Shown here in pieces: positions 30,557 through 41,743 of a stretch of 54,930 bases of DNA. Location: NCBI GenBank assembly GCA_022497145.1, contig MU386001.1:1-54930 (forward strand), read 5' to 3'. Both the position numbers and the translations under genes were made by a program. Below the pieces are notes generated by a model, which was not told the DNA's origin, ran no database searches, and worked only from the letters and a program-made list of their open reading frames with translations. This stretch comes from Rostrohypoxylon terebratum. Taxonomy: Eukaryota > Ascomycota > Sordariomycetes > Xylariales > Hypoxylaceae. Position 1 is the stretch's first letter, and every line of letters begins with the position of its first letter.

Positions 30557-31735
30557 ATGTCGCGCCGTCATCAACAGAACCAAAAGCCGCTGTGTCTCAC
30601 CCGAAGCGGGAGGGCCAATGTGTCTAGCACACATTCCGCGTCTGTCAACCTCGACTATGACCCCGGCGTGATTCCTTTCCCACTCCGACTTACAAGCAAC
30701 CACGCAACTACATCCTCGGCCGCTCCCTGGCCAGCTTCGTCCTTGGTCCAATCCGACCAGGATAGCGACGCCACTGAAGACCGAAACACAATGGCGTACC
30801 CTACTCCTAGCCGCCCGTCTTATGGTGGCGAGATCATCCCGCGACCGGCAGGCAACTTGACTGCTGGGAACATTGGCGGGGACAATGCGCCCGGAGGAAA
30901 TCACCTCAGTTTCAGTGGGCCCATTACCGACCCGTGGGCCAGCCCTTCCCAGCAGCAGCAGCAGCAGCAACCACATCTGTCGGACGGGGGTTACATTCCT
31001 ATGGGCCGTTGGTCTACCTGGTACACCCAGCATATGCTCCCCCCTGCTGTGTGGAGGCACCAGCTACAAATCACTGGCATCTCTGCCAACTACGGTGGGA
31101 ACATATTCCTCCCTTCGAACCAGTCCGCGAATATCCCAGAGGAGCTTTCGACTTCCCTCTGGCTTACCAACCTTCCCCCCAACTGTACCCACCAACTATT
31201 GCTGGGCACCATCCGTGGCTGCGGCAAGATCTACGCCGCTGTCATCAACCCTCCCGTCATCAGCAACAACAGATCCTACAACGGCGCGCAGCACTCGACC
31301 GCCGCCTCGAAGCTCGTCTTCTTCGACCGCGCCGGACTAGATCGACTCATGGCCAAGTCCCAGGCCGGTGAGTTCACCGTCGGCGGCTACGTCCCGCGTC
31401 TGCGCATGAACCGCATTCGCTCCGCAGCGCGCCCCGCGGGTCCCCAGTGCCGGGTGCTCCACATCGAGGGTCCGAGCTGTATCGTGAACGAGGAGTACCT
31501 GAACCAATTCTTCCAGTCCAAGTTCAAGTACGAGCTGGAGATGGTGCTCACCCTTGCCGAACACGGCACCCATGCGCGCCAGGAGTGGCGTTTCGGTAGT
31601 TACCGGTGCCAGGCCGAGAGCGCCCGCCAGGCCATCAACCGTGAGAAGCTCCGGTACACCATGACGGACGCGGAGTCCCGCCTCTGGAGCATGGTCCAGG
31701 TCCACTTCGGCGTCGACCCTTGCGCCCAGGACTAA
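30557..31735 (+). CDS. RRM-like protein with polyglutamine tract
   Basis: Single exon, 392 aa, ATG at 30557 (MSRRHQQNQ). Residues 1-180 are disordered and rich in Ser, Pro and Asn, with a Gln run at about 132-138 (CAG repeats near 30952-30969). At about 202 a degenerate RNA-recognition motif begins: SLWLTNLPPNCT (RNP2-like), then ASKLVFFDRAGLDRL (RNP1-like). A second alpha/beta segment (CRVLHIEGPSCIVNEEYLNQFF ... WRFGSYRCQAESARQAI) may be a partial second RRM. Similar proteins are widespread hypothetical RNA-binding proteins of filamentous fungi. Coding bias is strong and the leader long, suggesting a well-expressed regulator. RNA binding is inferred. Confidence 0.8.
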   Translation: MSRRHQQNQKPLCLTRSGRANVSSTHSASVNLDYDPGVIPFPLRLTSNHATTSSAAPWPASSLVQSDQDSDATEDRNTMAYPTPSRPSYGGEIIPRPAGNLTAGNIGGDNAPGGNHLSFSGPITDPWASPSQQQQQQQPHLSDGGYIPMGRWSTWYTQHMLPPAVWRHQLQITGISANYGGNIFLPSNQSANIPEELSTSLWLTNLPPNCTHQLLLGTIRGCGKIYAAVINPPVISNNRSYNGAQHSTAASKLVFFDRAGLDRLMAKSQAGEFTVGGYVPRLRMNRIRSAARPAGPQCRVLHIEGPSCIVNEEYLNQFFQSKFKYELEMVLTLAEHGTHARQEWRFGSYRCQAESARQAINREKLRYTMTDAESRLWSMVQVHFGVDPCAQD

Positions 31736-33305
31736 GGGGGGGTGATCATCAACAACTCCAATCATTCTTATAGCCTTGCCCTGGTGAGAGGGCTTACGCT
31801 TCGACATAAAGAGGACCTATTATAGGGCTAGTTGATATTTGGGAAAGATTGATGGAGATTACTGGTGGCTGAGGCCGACTATTGGGTAAGCAGGTGATCC
31901 TGCATAGGTGAGATGGGTGTCAGCCCCTACCAAGGCCTTTTTCGGCTGTTTGCCGTCTGCATCGCAATTCGTGCGATCATCGGAGGGACTCCAGAATGGA
32001 ATCGGCCACAGATTTGTCCCTTGACAACAACCAAGGGATGGTCTTGTGGCTGCTGCGGAGTTTCCCTAGACGGCGTACTGGAGCATTTTTTGGCGCGGCT
32101 TTCTGATGATTTTTTCCTTGCACTCTAGATTGTACATATCTCAAACTACTCCCTTTCCCCCAGTTGTCTCTAGGATCCATGGACTGCTGAAAGCAGCAGT
32201 ACCAGAACGTGAAATAGCCTCTGCATTGTAATTGGCTCGTAATGATGCACGATTATGATGATACTAACTAAATGCCTAGTCGTCCCTATAAGGACCCCTC
32301 CTCACATACAAAGCTTCCACCTCAACCATAACATGCATTATCCCATCCTATTATCTCTTGACATCCATATAGCCTCTCATGAGATCGGAACTAGTTTTCC
32401 CAGCCCCGAAAAAAACACAAAAGTCCAAGTTGGACTCCGTAAAGCATAGACTGCGTCTACGTAATTGTACCCCCGGTCTCCTAAGTCGAAGTCCATATAT
32501 ATTCGTGATTCCTGGGCAACCCTTTATCCCAAGGTAAGATCTCTTAAACCATTACTTTGCTCAATGTTTGCCGAATATGTACCATTTCCTTAGCTCCTCA
32601 ATGGAAGGGTATTACTACCGAAAGGCCGCTATAAGGTCCGACTGAAACAAGAAAATTAGTTGCTAGTTGGTGGATACCTATAAAATATCAGTTGGTAGAG
32701 TATAAGACTAGGTACTTTACCTGAGCCAGTTGCTGATGTGATTAGATGGTGAATACGTTACCTAATGCCGCATCTAAAATGAGGATACTGGTGAGCTTCA
32801 ATTACGACTATAGTAGGTAGGTAGGTACACGATGAGAACAACGGATAATTCAAGCAAACCTGGAAGGTAAGAAACTAGTTTCGTGGAATATCTTGAATCC
32901 TCTTGAATACCTAGTGAACTGACAGGGTACCTAAATGCTGGCACCTAATCATGATATAGTCTCAACCATTTTCCTAATGGAATTGAAGCCAGGAAAAAAT
33001 AATCGGAGAGCAAACCGCCTCATGTGCACATGTCAAGGCCTAAGACCTAGCCTCACTTCTCATAAACCCAGGTTCCCAAGATTGACTATAGGAATCGAAA
33101 AGACGACGTTTCCCTAGAAGGACACATGGTGTGTGTGCTTCCTCACGGGTGGATGGAATTTCCCCAGAGCTCCAGAGACAATGCCTTCACTGGCATGGTC
33201 GGCGCTCCTTTCGAATCGCAGGTAGATTTAGGAACACAATCAATCGTCTAGCAGGAGGAACTAATAATTCCGAACTCGTAGCATACCTATGTATTAAAGG
33301 GGGGT
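31736..33305. other. Intergenic region
   Basis: About 1.6 kb, with RRM-gene 3' flank at its left. A TAGGTAGGTAGGTAC tract occurs near 32815-32828. No gene recognised. Confidence 0.45.
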
Positions 33306-33306
33306 T

Positions 33307-33340
<34 letters not shown>

Positions 33341-33341
33341 T
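33306..33341. repeat. (TTG)n microsatellite
   Basis: About ten GTT/TTG units immediately downstream of the kinase stop codon. Simple-sequence repeat. Confidence 0.9.
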
Positions 33342-33353
33342 CTTTACCGAAAT

Positions 33354-34881
33354 TCACCCCTTTAAAAACTTGTTGATACGGTCCAGTACTTGCTGGGATT
33401 TCAGCCTCCGCATTCGATTAGTGTCCGTCATTTTGTCGATGAGTTCATGGCATAATTTGAGAGATGGCTCTGATGTCCTGCCTGCCCATAAGCGCTTTAG
33501 CCAACGATTGAAGTAAGGGTGTCGCCTGTAACTTGGACTTGGTCGAGTCGCAATTGGTGGACAGCTCCAAAGACTCTGAGCTTCCTTATCATAGAAGCAT
33601 TCAGTTGTGTTATTATTTAGGTCACCAAGTTCTCCCATAATCGCGGCGACGACCTCCGCAAATACACATGCAAGTGACCATATGTCGCTCCCGCGTCCCA
33701 TGTACTTACCAGTATCCCCCGAATTCCATTTGTCTAGATTGTCGTTGACTTCTGGCGGCTGATAACGGCCGGCAGCCGACCCGGGGGATGTGCCCACGGT
33801 TATTGTCATATGTGTTCCAAATCCTTCTTGCCGAGCACCTCCTTCGGTCCGTTGACGCTTCTTAACTGAGATTGTCGTAATACCGAAATCTGTGAGTTTC
33901 CAAATACCGACATTAGAAGAAGGCGACTGAAAAACTAAGATATTGTCTGGTTTAATATCCATATGGCAATAGCATGAGTTTTGACCAATTGACGGGGTTT
34001 CATGCAAGAGTACAACAGCCTCGACGATACCTTTGATCTGGCCAATAGACTCTCTGAGCAATACCCAATGGGAGGAATCTCTAATGCGGGTTTCTAGATT
34101 CCCATATATACCTCTCAGGTTGCTATCTGCTCGAGGTGACAAAGAATGATACTGGTGTCCTTCTTTGACTATAGTAATACAGGGACAAATTTGAATTCCA
34201 CCCTTATCTCTCATAAGGTCTCGTAGTTGTCTGAGAACGGTGATTTCACGAGTTGGCGACGCTGAACTCTTGGAGATAGTTTTCACGGCGACCACAACCT
34301 GCTCGGTAGTCGGCTTTTAAAGGATCTCATGTTAGCGAGTTATCTTTCCTCAAACAACAAGAGAATGAACGTACCGTTGGATCATATCTCCTCTTGAAAT
34401 GGCCTGGCAGGATCTTATATTCGAAAACGGGGCCGGTCATCCCACATCCCAGTGACTCTTTGCTCTGTTCTATCAACGGCATTTGCTGAACATCTTCCAA
34501 GGTCGCGTCTTCACCTTCCATAAGAATTGGAGCGGTGAACAAAGGGAGTGCAAGTTCGAAGAACTCTTGTGTGTGCCCATTCAGACTAAATTTGGGATCG
34601 TGAGCTTCAGGTAAATGCAAAATCTTATCGAAATGCTTCCGAGTTCGGATCAGGTCAAGAGTTATTTCGTCTGCCTTTGGAGCACCGATGTAAATCAGGA
34701 AGGAAATGGTTCTTAGGAGATGATTCTTGGCAAACCAGATGTCCTCATCTGTCAGGGTAGGTTGCACAAAGTTCTGAAGTTCTTCATTAGTCCAGATTTC
34801 CATCAGGTCTCCGATAGCGATGACAAAACTTCCTCTACTAGAGGGTCTCTTCTTGCTTGTTATACGTTGATACAGACTCAT
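33354..34881 (-). CDS. Protein kinase-domain protein
   Basis: Two exons, 34375-34881 and 33354-34313, 488 aa. The N-terminal ~140 residues (MSLYQRITSKKRP...) are not recognised. The kinase domain then starts with a degenerate glycine loop (GCGMTGPVFEY), the VAIK lysine as VAVKTIS just after the intron, the catalytic loop HMDIKPDNIL, DFG (LTDFGITTI), a PPE in place of APE (RYQPPEV), and GRGSDIWSLACVFAEV. The catalytic Lys, Asp and DFG Asp are all present, so it may be active. This layout, with an N-terminal helical part followed by an atypical Ser/Thr kinase, is common in lineage-specific fungal kinases often found near defence-like genes. Substrate unknown. Confidence 0.88.
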
Positions 34882-35321
34882 TTTTGAGATAATAAGGATA
34901 ACATCATTGCTACCGAGCTTGGAAATGGGAAATAGATGTCACTCGTTGGATTTGGCGTATAGTTCTCTTATAGTAACTGTGTCTGACTGATGGCTTACGC
35001 GACTCGGTGGGACATCTCAAAGCCTGCTGCTGAACCCCTGCTCTTCGAAGCCGCCTCCTGCTCTACTGCAGAAGGTATGGTGCCATCCACCACCCTCTTA
35101 ATTTATAGACGTCGATTCATTTGCCAATTCTTGCATCACATCCTTCCGGGGTAGGTCGCCGGTCTCATACCAATGTACAGACGTAGACCATCCCTAGGTA
35201 TTGTGTCTCCCAGTTCAATGGTAGGAGGGGGTAAAGGCTACTACAGAAGCTCCTATCACCGGGCATTAGGTGCCACGAGCAGAGAAAAGCCAGAAAAGGC
35301 AATCAATGCGCTCAAACGGTG
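34882..35321. other. Intergenic spacer
   Basis: 440 bp between two same-strand genes: kinase promoter and DUF6594 3' flank. Nothing else recognised. Confidence 0.45.
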
Positions 35322-36241
35322 TCATTTCTGGCTGATTACTTGTAGGCTTGTGCCAAGAAATACAACCATGACTGCAGCATAGCTAGCCGTGGAAGTGAGT
35401 ACATCTTTTCCGGTCATATCGGTGGCGAATATGACCATGACAAGTGAAAATAGCGCTGTAGATATTGAGACTGTTATCAGGTCTACCGTGACTGTTGGAT
35501 TGAGGGTCATGAGTATGACCGGAGCAATGAGCGCCACGCCCCCGAGTAATGCCATGTGGAAGCGTGACCTGATTCTTTTTAGGATGTCTCTCTCAAGTAG
35601 TCTTCCTTTATCAAGTTCTCGGAAGCCGAGAGGTCCGATTGGATAACGAGGGAGTGTACTGAATTGGAAACTGCTTCTCTTGAGCCATTGTGGTGTCTTC
35701 CATTCAGCCTTATTCATTCTTCCGATAACCTGGAACCCCCCCTTTCCCCCAAGAAAGTCATATGTAGTACCTTCGTCGAACCTGACCTCCTGAGATAGTG
35801 TTTCGTAATTTCGTATAGCATCAGCTGTAGGTAGAAGTAAGCACCGAAGCCTAAATTGGCAGATGCAAACGCACCGTATCTTTGAAGCAAGCTATCAATT
35901 TCTTTTTGTTCAGATTCATCCTCTTCATATTCAATCCCGGTTATCAATATTGCCTTAGTACCCAACGTGCCTTCTTGAAAAGATCTAGCTTGGCGAGGGC
36001 AAATCGAGGCATTTTGCTTCTTAACAAGTTCAGCCTGCAGTTTAGCAATGCGATGGAGCTGCAGTGACCGAAAGCTAAGAACTGCCAGCCGTTTTACCTT
36101 GTCCCCGTCGATCTCCCGAATCTGTTCTCGTAGGAACGCATTATCTGTTGGGGTGGATAGGAGCTCAGGTAGTTGTTGCGGACTGTTCTTCGAGAGGTTG
36201 GCTTCGATCGTGTTTGCGGCGGGAAAGGATGACGCGGGCAT
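35322..36241 (-). CDS. DUF6594 membrane protein
   Basis: Two exons, 35771-36241 and 35322-35729, joined across a short 41-bp intron, 292 aa. The N-terminal half is helical and charged (SFRSLQLHRIAKLQAELVKKQ), matching the LHRI...LQ.EL helix of DUF6594. The C-terminal part has three close TM helices: FHMALLGGVALIAPVILMTL, VDLITVSISTALFSLVMVIFA and TSTASYAAVMVVFLGTSL, with GKDVL between the last two. That TM triplet and the SYAAVMVVFLGTS motif are diagnostic. The family is abundant in ascomycete accessory regions, including next to NLR-like genes; function unknown. The intron is near the lower size limit, but both frames end at its borders. Confidence 0.82.
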
Positions 36242-39012
36242 CTTTAAAAAGTTTTAGATTTAAAGGCTAATAACTTATATGGTGAATTTTCAACACGAAA
36301 AAAAACAGGATAATTATATCGTTTTTCGTTCCCTTACCTCCCTATTTTATTCCAATGGCTTCTAGTGTCCGTGAAAACGTACCATTAAGGGATAGAAAGT
36401 GTTAAGTGTACTAAATATCTGGGAATTATATGAAAAGTCATTGCTGACTGACAGAGTGTTTGTAAAATATTTATATGCATGGAAAGTACCTGTCTAATAT
36501 GTTAGTTTCTAAGTTGGGATTACAAAGTCGAAAACGCCTGTATGCCTTACTTCCCTGTGGGGTAAACGTGGCGTGTAAGAATTTTTGCCAACTACGCAAT
36601 CCTGATCAATCGTGTTTTTAGGATAAACAAAGATTTCATCATATCTGAAGCAACGACAAACGTGGCGCAAGCTTGATACCTAATATAAATAGGTAAGTAC
36701 TTGAACACACTCCGTATGCTAATAGATATGTACCATGGTAGACATTTCAAGTATGCGTTGCTAGGTTAGATCGATCCACGCCGCTGAAGTCCCTAGCAAA
36801 TTATACTTCCCTCCTTAAGGTTTCGTTGCTACGTAAGTATAGCAGATGATTTTATTCTCCGTGTAATATAATAGTATGCAACCCTACCTAATGTGGAAAC
36901 CCGAGCAAGTACACTAGGTTAGGTAGGTAATTAATAAGTAAGTGGGCGGATCAGGTTACTCTATCTTCTGATTAATCCTTACTAAGTAGGTATACCCAAC
37001 GAACCTTTCTCATCTATTGATATTCTAAGTTGCCTTCCACGAGGTATTGAGAGTAAAACTCATCACCGAATGTCCAGTAATGGATGGCTAATATAAGAAT
37101 ACCTTGCCGCGTGCAAGCTTAACAAAGGGCCAGCATTCAGCATACACTTCATGTATGACCAATCAATGGCACTTTTTAAGCGAAGGGTTGCAATATTATA
37201 TGCACATTTACCCATTCAGCTCACGTAAATACTAGACCTCGCTGTCTGCTACACGAGGCGCTATTAAGCGAGGAGAAAGGGATACACAATAAGATGCCCG
37301 TTATAAATTAATCACTTACTTACTCATGTATGGCGTTGCAGAATCCACCAGTCTCAAAACCCCATCGTTAGATCTAGACTCTTGGGAGCCACCACTAGGC
37401 CATCATTGATGCATCGCGATCGGATATATATACCACTTACGCCTATATACGCCACGTCCACGTTTACTCTACATCAATCAGATCTGACAGAGTTCTGGCT
37501 AATCCAAAGGCTTGAAAATTTAACTAGATATAATTGCTGATCGGACTTTAAAGCTAAATCTCAAGATGCAACGCACTAGCGTTGTAGTAAGCTAACTGCC
37601 TGGTAAATGAGAACGTAATCACGGTTTCTCAACTGGAAGGAAACGGCGAACTGAGATTGCCGGAAAGGTTCAACAGACTTCTCCGAGATTTGATTCTGGG
37701 AATTCCCTAAGACCTATGTTGATCTTTCAAGAATAAGTACTGGCTAGGTAGGTAAGTAAGTATAAGGAATAAGCCATGCTTTCGATACTCAGTATTTCTC
37801 TGAAGTTTCAATTAGACAACTCAACTAATAGCAACCACTAGGGAAGTACATGGTAGGCCTGCCTGTTAAAACTTGGAAGATTAAGTACCAAGCATTTACT
37901 TATTCTGTTGTGTAATTAATGGAGAGAAAATAAACGTTTGGTGGTTTTATGTCTTTTAAGTAGGAGGCGAGTTATAAGATGTATGAGAGTAGCGCTTGTA
38001 TGATTTAAGTATGGGGCTGAGATATAGGTAGGTAGTAATTTATATAACATCCGTATTGGTAGGCAGATAGCTATTCCAGCGAGACTACCTGCCTAGGTAC
38101 CTACTTAATGTTGCAAACGTTAGTAAGGTCCTAATTTTCAGAGCAGGCTGGCAGGTAAACCCAAAGGCTATGATGCTACCTTCTAAAACGAACTTGCTTA
38201 CTACCTACTATGTAAGTAGGATACACGCTACCACATACTTTCATCAAGTTATATTGTACCTACGTACCTACCTACGTATATATACCGAACACACATGTGT
38301 GATTACACAAAGTCACAGGTGATCCGTGCTCCAAACAAAAAGCCTTGATCATCACTCCTATTTGCTACCGATTTCTTCCATTCTTGCAAAAGGCTTCCAG
38401 CCTACTATCAGATCTGTCGAAGCTCTTAGCTTGTTTTATGCCATATAATTTCGAGTAGTATTCCGCGAGCTCTTTGTTATAGCCATGGTGTTTTAAATTG
38501 CTCATTTAGCGATGGGTTCGCTCTTCCCCCACTGTATCCTAACTAACCTAGTTGATAGTTTAGATCTCAGCCTTCTTAACAATTGGTACTGTATCGATAC
38601 TGTAATTACTATCTTTTGATATGATACCACGCTTCGTTGTATTTATCTATTAATCCATCGATTTACCAGTACATCCTCGGCAAAATAGGTTAGACAACGA
38701 TCAAGTTTCCGCAAAGAATGATGAGAAATCTCCTACTAAAAGGGGTAAAGTTCAGAACTATAGCAGAGTTCGAAGTTGGACCTTAGTGTAAGAAGTCGGG
38801 CCTCTTCGGTAGTGCGTGAGCCTGGGGTTACGCATTAGGACCGGTAATTTGCGGCAATGACATGATCGGTTGATTACAGAATCTCAAGGGAGCCTCAGTT
38901 GTTAGATAGGTACCTAGTAGTATGGGTGTTACTGGGAGAGAATATCTTGTATTGATAGGTTTGAACTTTCCATCTTACGAACACGAGCAGGTTTCGCTCT
39001 CAATCTTTAGTA
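36242..39012. other. Gene-poor 2.8-kb region
   Basis: AT-rich, no ORF above background. Short direct and palindromic motifs of the ACCTAGGTA / TAGGTAGGTA type recur (about 36920, 37745, 38025, 38093, 38265, 38910). Possibly a decayed transposon or RIP-affected tract, but I see no recognisable ends. Confidence 0.5.
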
Positions 39013-39487
39013 TTATGTAACACTCCATGATGAGCTATCTCGATCAACATATGCACTCGACCCCGCCGTTCTACACAATTCCCCGACCAATCTCTCCATA
39101 TCCTCCACTGTCTTTGCCACATCTTCAAGTCGTCTAACTTGAATAATGCATCCAAGCCACCCGATTCCCCGCCTTTTTCAGCTTTCCTGCGAACTCGACG
39201 CCGACATTGCGTAAGGGATCGAAGCCGCACGTCAATACCGCAGCGGGCGGCAGCCCCTCCAACTTCTCTGGAGCCTGCATACCGGGTAATACATACTTTT
39301 ATACTGAAGGGTAGTAGATGTACCCCACATCCTTCGTATCCGTGACGGATTTGAACGGCGCGCGGGGAAGATAATGGTCCGCGAAGCTGAATATGCCGTT
39401 GCATTCGGGGTGATACCCGGGGTTATTCTCGCTAGCCGCGAGGGTGTTGAATGCCTTGGGGTATAGCAGCACCTGCCCCTCCCTCAA
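39013..39487 (-). pseudogene. Alpha/beta-hydrolase (esterase) remnant
   Basis: Only the C-terminal third of a hormone-sensitive-lipase-type esterase remains. One frame reads VLLYPKAFNTLAASENNPGYH then VGYIYYPSV. An in-frame TAA (39299-39301) follows, which could be a CAA changed by one C-to-T. The same frame then continues with KYVLPGMQAPEKLEGLPPA and VLTCGFDPLRNVGVEFAGKL, which holds the acid-residue motif DPLR. After WMHYS the frame breaks, and the normal C-terminal helix (LEDVAKTVEDMERL) continues in another frame. The missing stretch in between is where the catalytic His motif (HGF) would be. The oxyanion and nucleophile parts (HGGG, GDSAG) are absent altogether. Confidence 0.8.
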
Positions 39488-39891
39488 CCTTCATTAACGT
39501 CTCCAACATTCTAGCACGACTCCGTTAGCAACTTAGCATCTCTCATCACATGAGACCAATCAAGTAGGATGAACAAAACAGCTTGCTTTTCTTGCCTAGT
39601 TTTTTTGAAATGTGACACATCAATTGAGCCATAAGAGCCATAGTCTAAACCTGCTCAACCCGCCGGCGACAAGGATTATTCCTCGGAAATAGTTAGAAGC
39701 ACCAGTGTCTCATACCCGTCTACCTAGTACGGCTTTTTGTCCGTCCATCGCCATAAACTCCGATATTCGATGCAAAGCCAGCAACGCTAGTTATCAAGCA
39801 AACCCATCTTACATAATAGCACCGATTTTGCAAGCTAAACACTCATTAGAAAGATCATTCGCAACACGTCACGGGGTAAGGCGACCGGGCA
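39488..39891. other. Intergenic spacer
   Basis: 404 bp, including the 3' flank of FEN1. No feature recognised; the missing N-terminal part of the esterase is not seen here. Confidence 0.4.
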
Positions 39892-41246
39892 TTAAGCCGT
39901 TCCACGGGGCTTCGCTTTAGCCTTGGCCTTCTCTTTCTTGTCTTCCTTCAACTTCTTTCGCTTGGCTTCGTTCTGCTCATCGAGCTTTCGCTTTTGAGCA
40001 GCCTTCTCCTCGTCTGTCTTCGGAATAACCTTGAAGAAGCCCTCCAGTCGAGCTTGCTGCGAGCTCTTGGTGGCCTTCTCCAGCCTCGCGGCACCGGCAC
40101 GAACTCTGTCCTCGTTGAAACCCTTGTCGACTGCCAAGAACTTGACAAGTCCCTCAATATCCGGCTTCTCCCACTTGAAATCACAAAGTGGGTCGTCTGC
40201 CTTGCGGACGTCTGGCTCGAAGAACAAAGCTCGAGCATCTTCGAAAGGCCAATATTCGGGTAGTGTGTACTTTGAATCGCGCTTGATGTATTCGACCACC
40301 TTCTCAAGTGTACCATGTTCTCGGATTAACTTCAGAGCAGTAGAAGGTCCGACTTTGGGGATAGGGTCGAGGTAGTCGCAACCGAGTAAGATGCAGAGAT
40401 CAACAAACTATTCCTATCAGTTTTCGTCCAATGTGTATTTATATGATGGATGTGACTTACCTGCTTACGGTCCATGTTCAATCCCTCGAGGACCTTGTCC
40501 ACGTGAATTTCCTGGATAGGCTCCTTTCTTTGCTCACTGAAGGTCAGGTGTCGTAATAGGACTGGGCTATCAAAGCACAGGGTATCCATATCCTCGCTAG
40601 CTGCCGCAAAAACTTTTCCAGCTCTCGCAAGGGCAGCACACTGTGCTTCGGCTTCGGTTGGAGCGATGATGTAAGGTATTCCCATCAACTTCAACAGCTG
40701 CTGACATTCGGCGTTGTGCTCCTTCGTGACACGGACAGTTCGGCGAGAGAACTTCTCAACATCCTCGGCTGTTCCCGTCTCCTTGGCCTCCTCAAGTCCC
40801 TCTTTTGCCTCGGCCTTTCGCTGTGAACGACGGGCCAATTCACCCGACTTCAACTTAGGCGGTGCACCATCGAACACGTAGAGCGGCTTTATACCGTTGT
40901 CGACAATTCGCAAAGTTCGGTAAAACATGCCCATGAGATGAGACGTAGTATCTCCGGATTCATTCGTCAGTTGTTGGCCATCGGAGCGGACTGCGATCAA
41001 GAAACTGTAGATGCTCATAGAGCTGTTCGTGAATTAGCGTTTGCCTATCATATCAATCGGAACAATGCAATGCATACGCATCCTAATATCGGGAGGTTAG
41101 CATACTAATAGAGCGCATTTGCTAGTGGGATCTCCTGGCGTACTTACAATAGCTACCTTGCGACCAAACTGATTCTTGATCTCTCCTTCTTTGATGGCGG
41201 CCGGAGCCTCCTCTTTGATGATCGAGAAAAGGTTTTTAATGCCCAT
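39892..41246 (-). CDS. RAD27: Flap endonuclease 1 (FEN1/Rad27)
   Basis: Four exons, 41148-41246, 41078-41082, 40461-41022, 39892-40407, 393 aa. Structure-specific 5' nuclease that removes flaps in Okazaki-fragment maturation and long-patch repair, with PCNA. Visible: MGIKNLFSII N-terminus, GRKVAI-D-A-SMSIY with metal-binding Asp34, YVFDGAPP (Asp86), PTEAEAQC (Glu158/160), ASEDMDTLCF (Asp179/181) and LLGCDYLDPIPKVGP (helix-hairpin-helix). The PCNA box is QARLEGFF near residue 341, then a Lys-rich tail with nuclear-localisation character. The second exon is only five bases and encodes Asp34 plus part of Ala35. Both introns around it have clear GT/AG ends and CTAA branch sites. Confidence 0.97.
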
Positions 41247-41743
41247 GATTGCTTCTTCCCACCGTCTCCCAATGCAAATTTCCGAAGCTTTTTAGTGTGA
41301 AGATGAGAGATTGAGGAAACTTGGCCAATAGATTTGAGAAGGTGTAGAAGAAAGAAGTGTAAGTGGAGTGATGTCACGATAGATGCGAAACTGACGCGCC
41401 CTAAATTCAATTAATACGCCAACGCGCCTTCCAACCATGAAAAGTGGAACAGGACAAATGCTTAGTGGAAGGTGGAAGGTGAGTTAGAGTTATTACGTAA
41501 CAATAGTAACTGGCTACTAAGCTAATTACCATATTCGGTTAGGTTTCCTTAGGGTTTAACTGTAAAGTGGTCTAAGCGTCTTCGAGTAATAATTTTATTT
41601 TCCTCGTCGAGATATTAGGTTAATATCTGCACAATTTTTGTAAGTGTCCACACAGATTTCATCAAATCAAATCAGATGAAATAAGAGATACGTAAATTGA
41701 TATTAGGTGCTTTATTTCTGTGTCGTTCTTGAGTTTTATTTCA
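41247..41743. promoter_or_regulatory. Divergent promoter of FEN1 and the DUF3716 gene
   Basis: 497 bp between two outward-facing genes. It includes TGACGCGCC and AACGCGCC (around 41390-41428) close to the FEN1 start, resembling MCB/E2F-type (ACGCG) elements that drive S-phase genes in yeasts and fungi. That link is inference. Confidence 0.45.

Noticed and set aside
30491..31807. Long overlapping open frames on both strands over the RRM gene
   Set aside because: They are shadows created by the GC-rich codon bias of the 30557-31735 gene; none has a recognisable domain.
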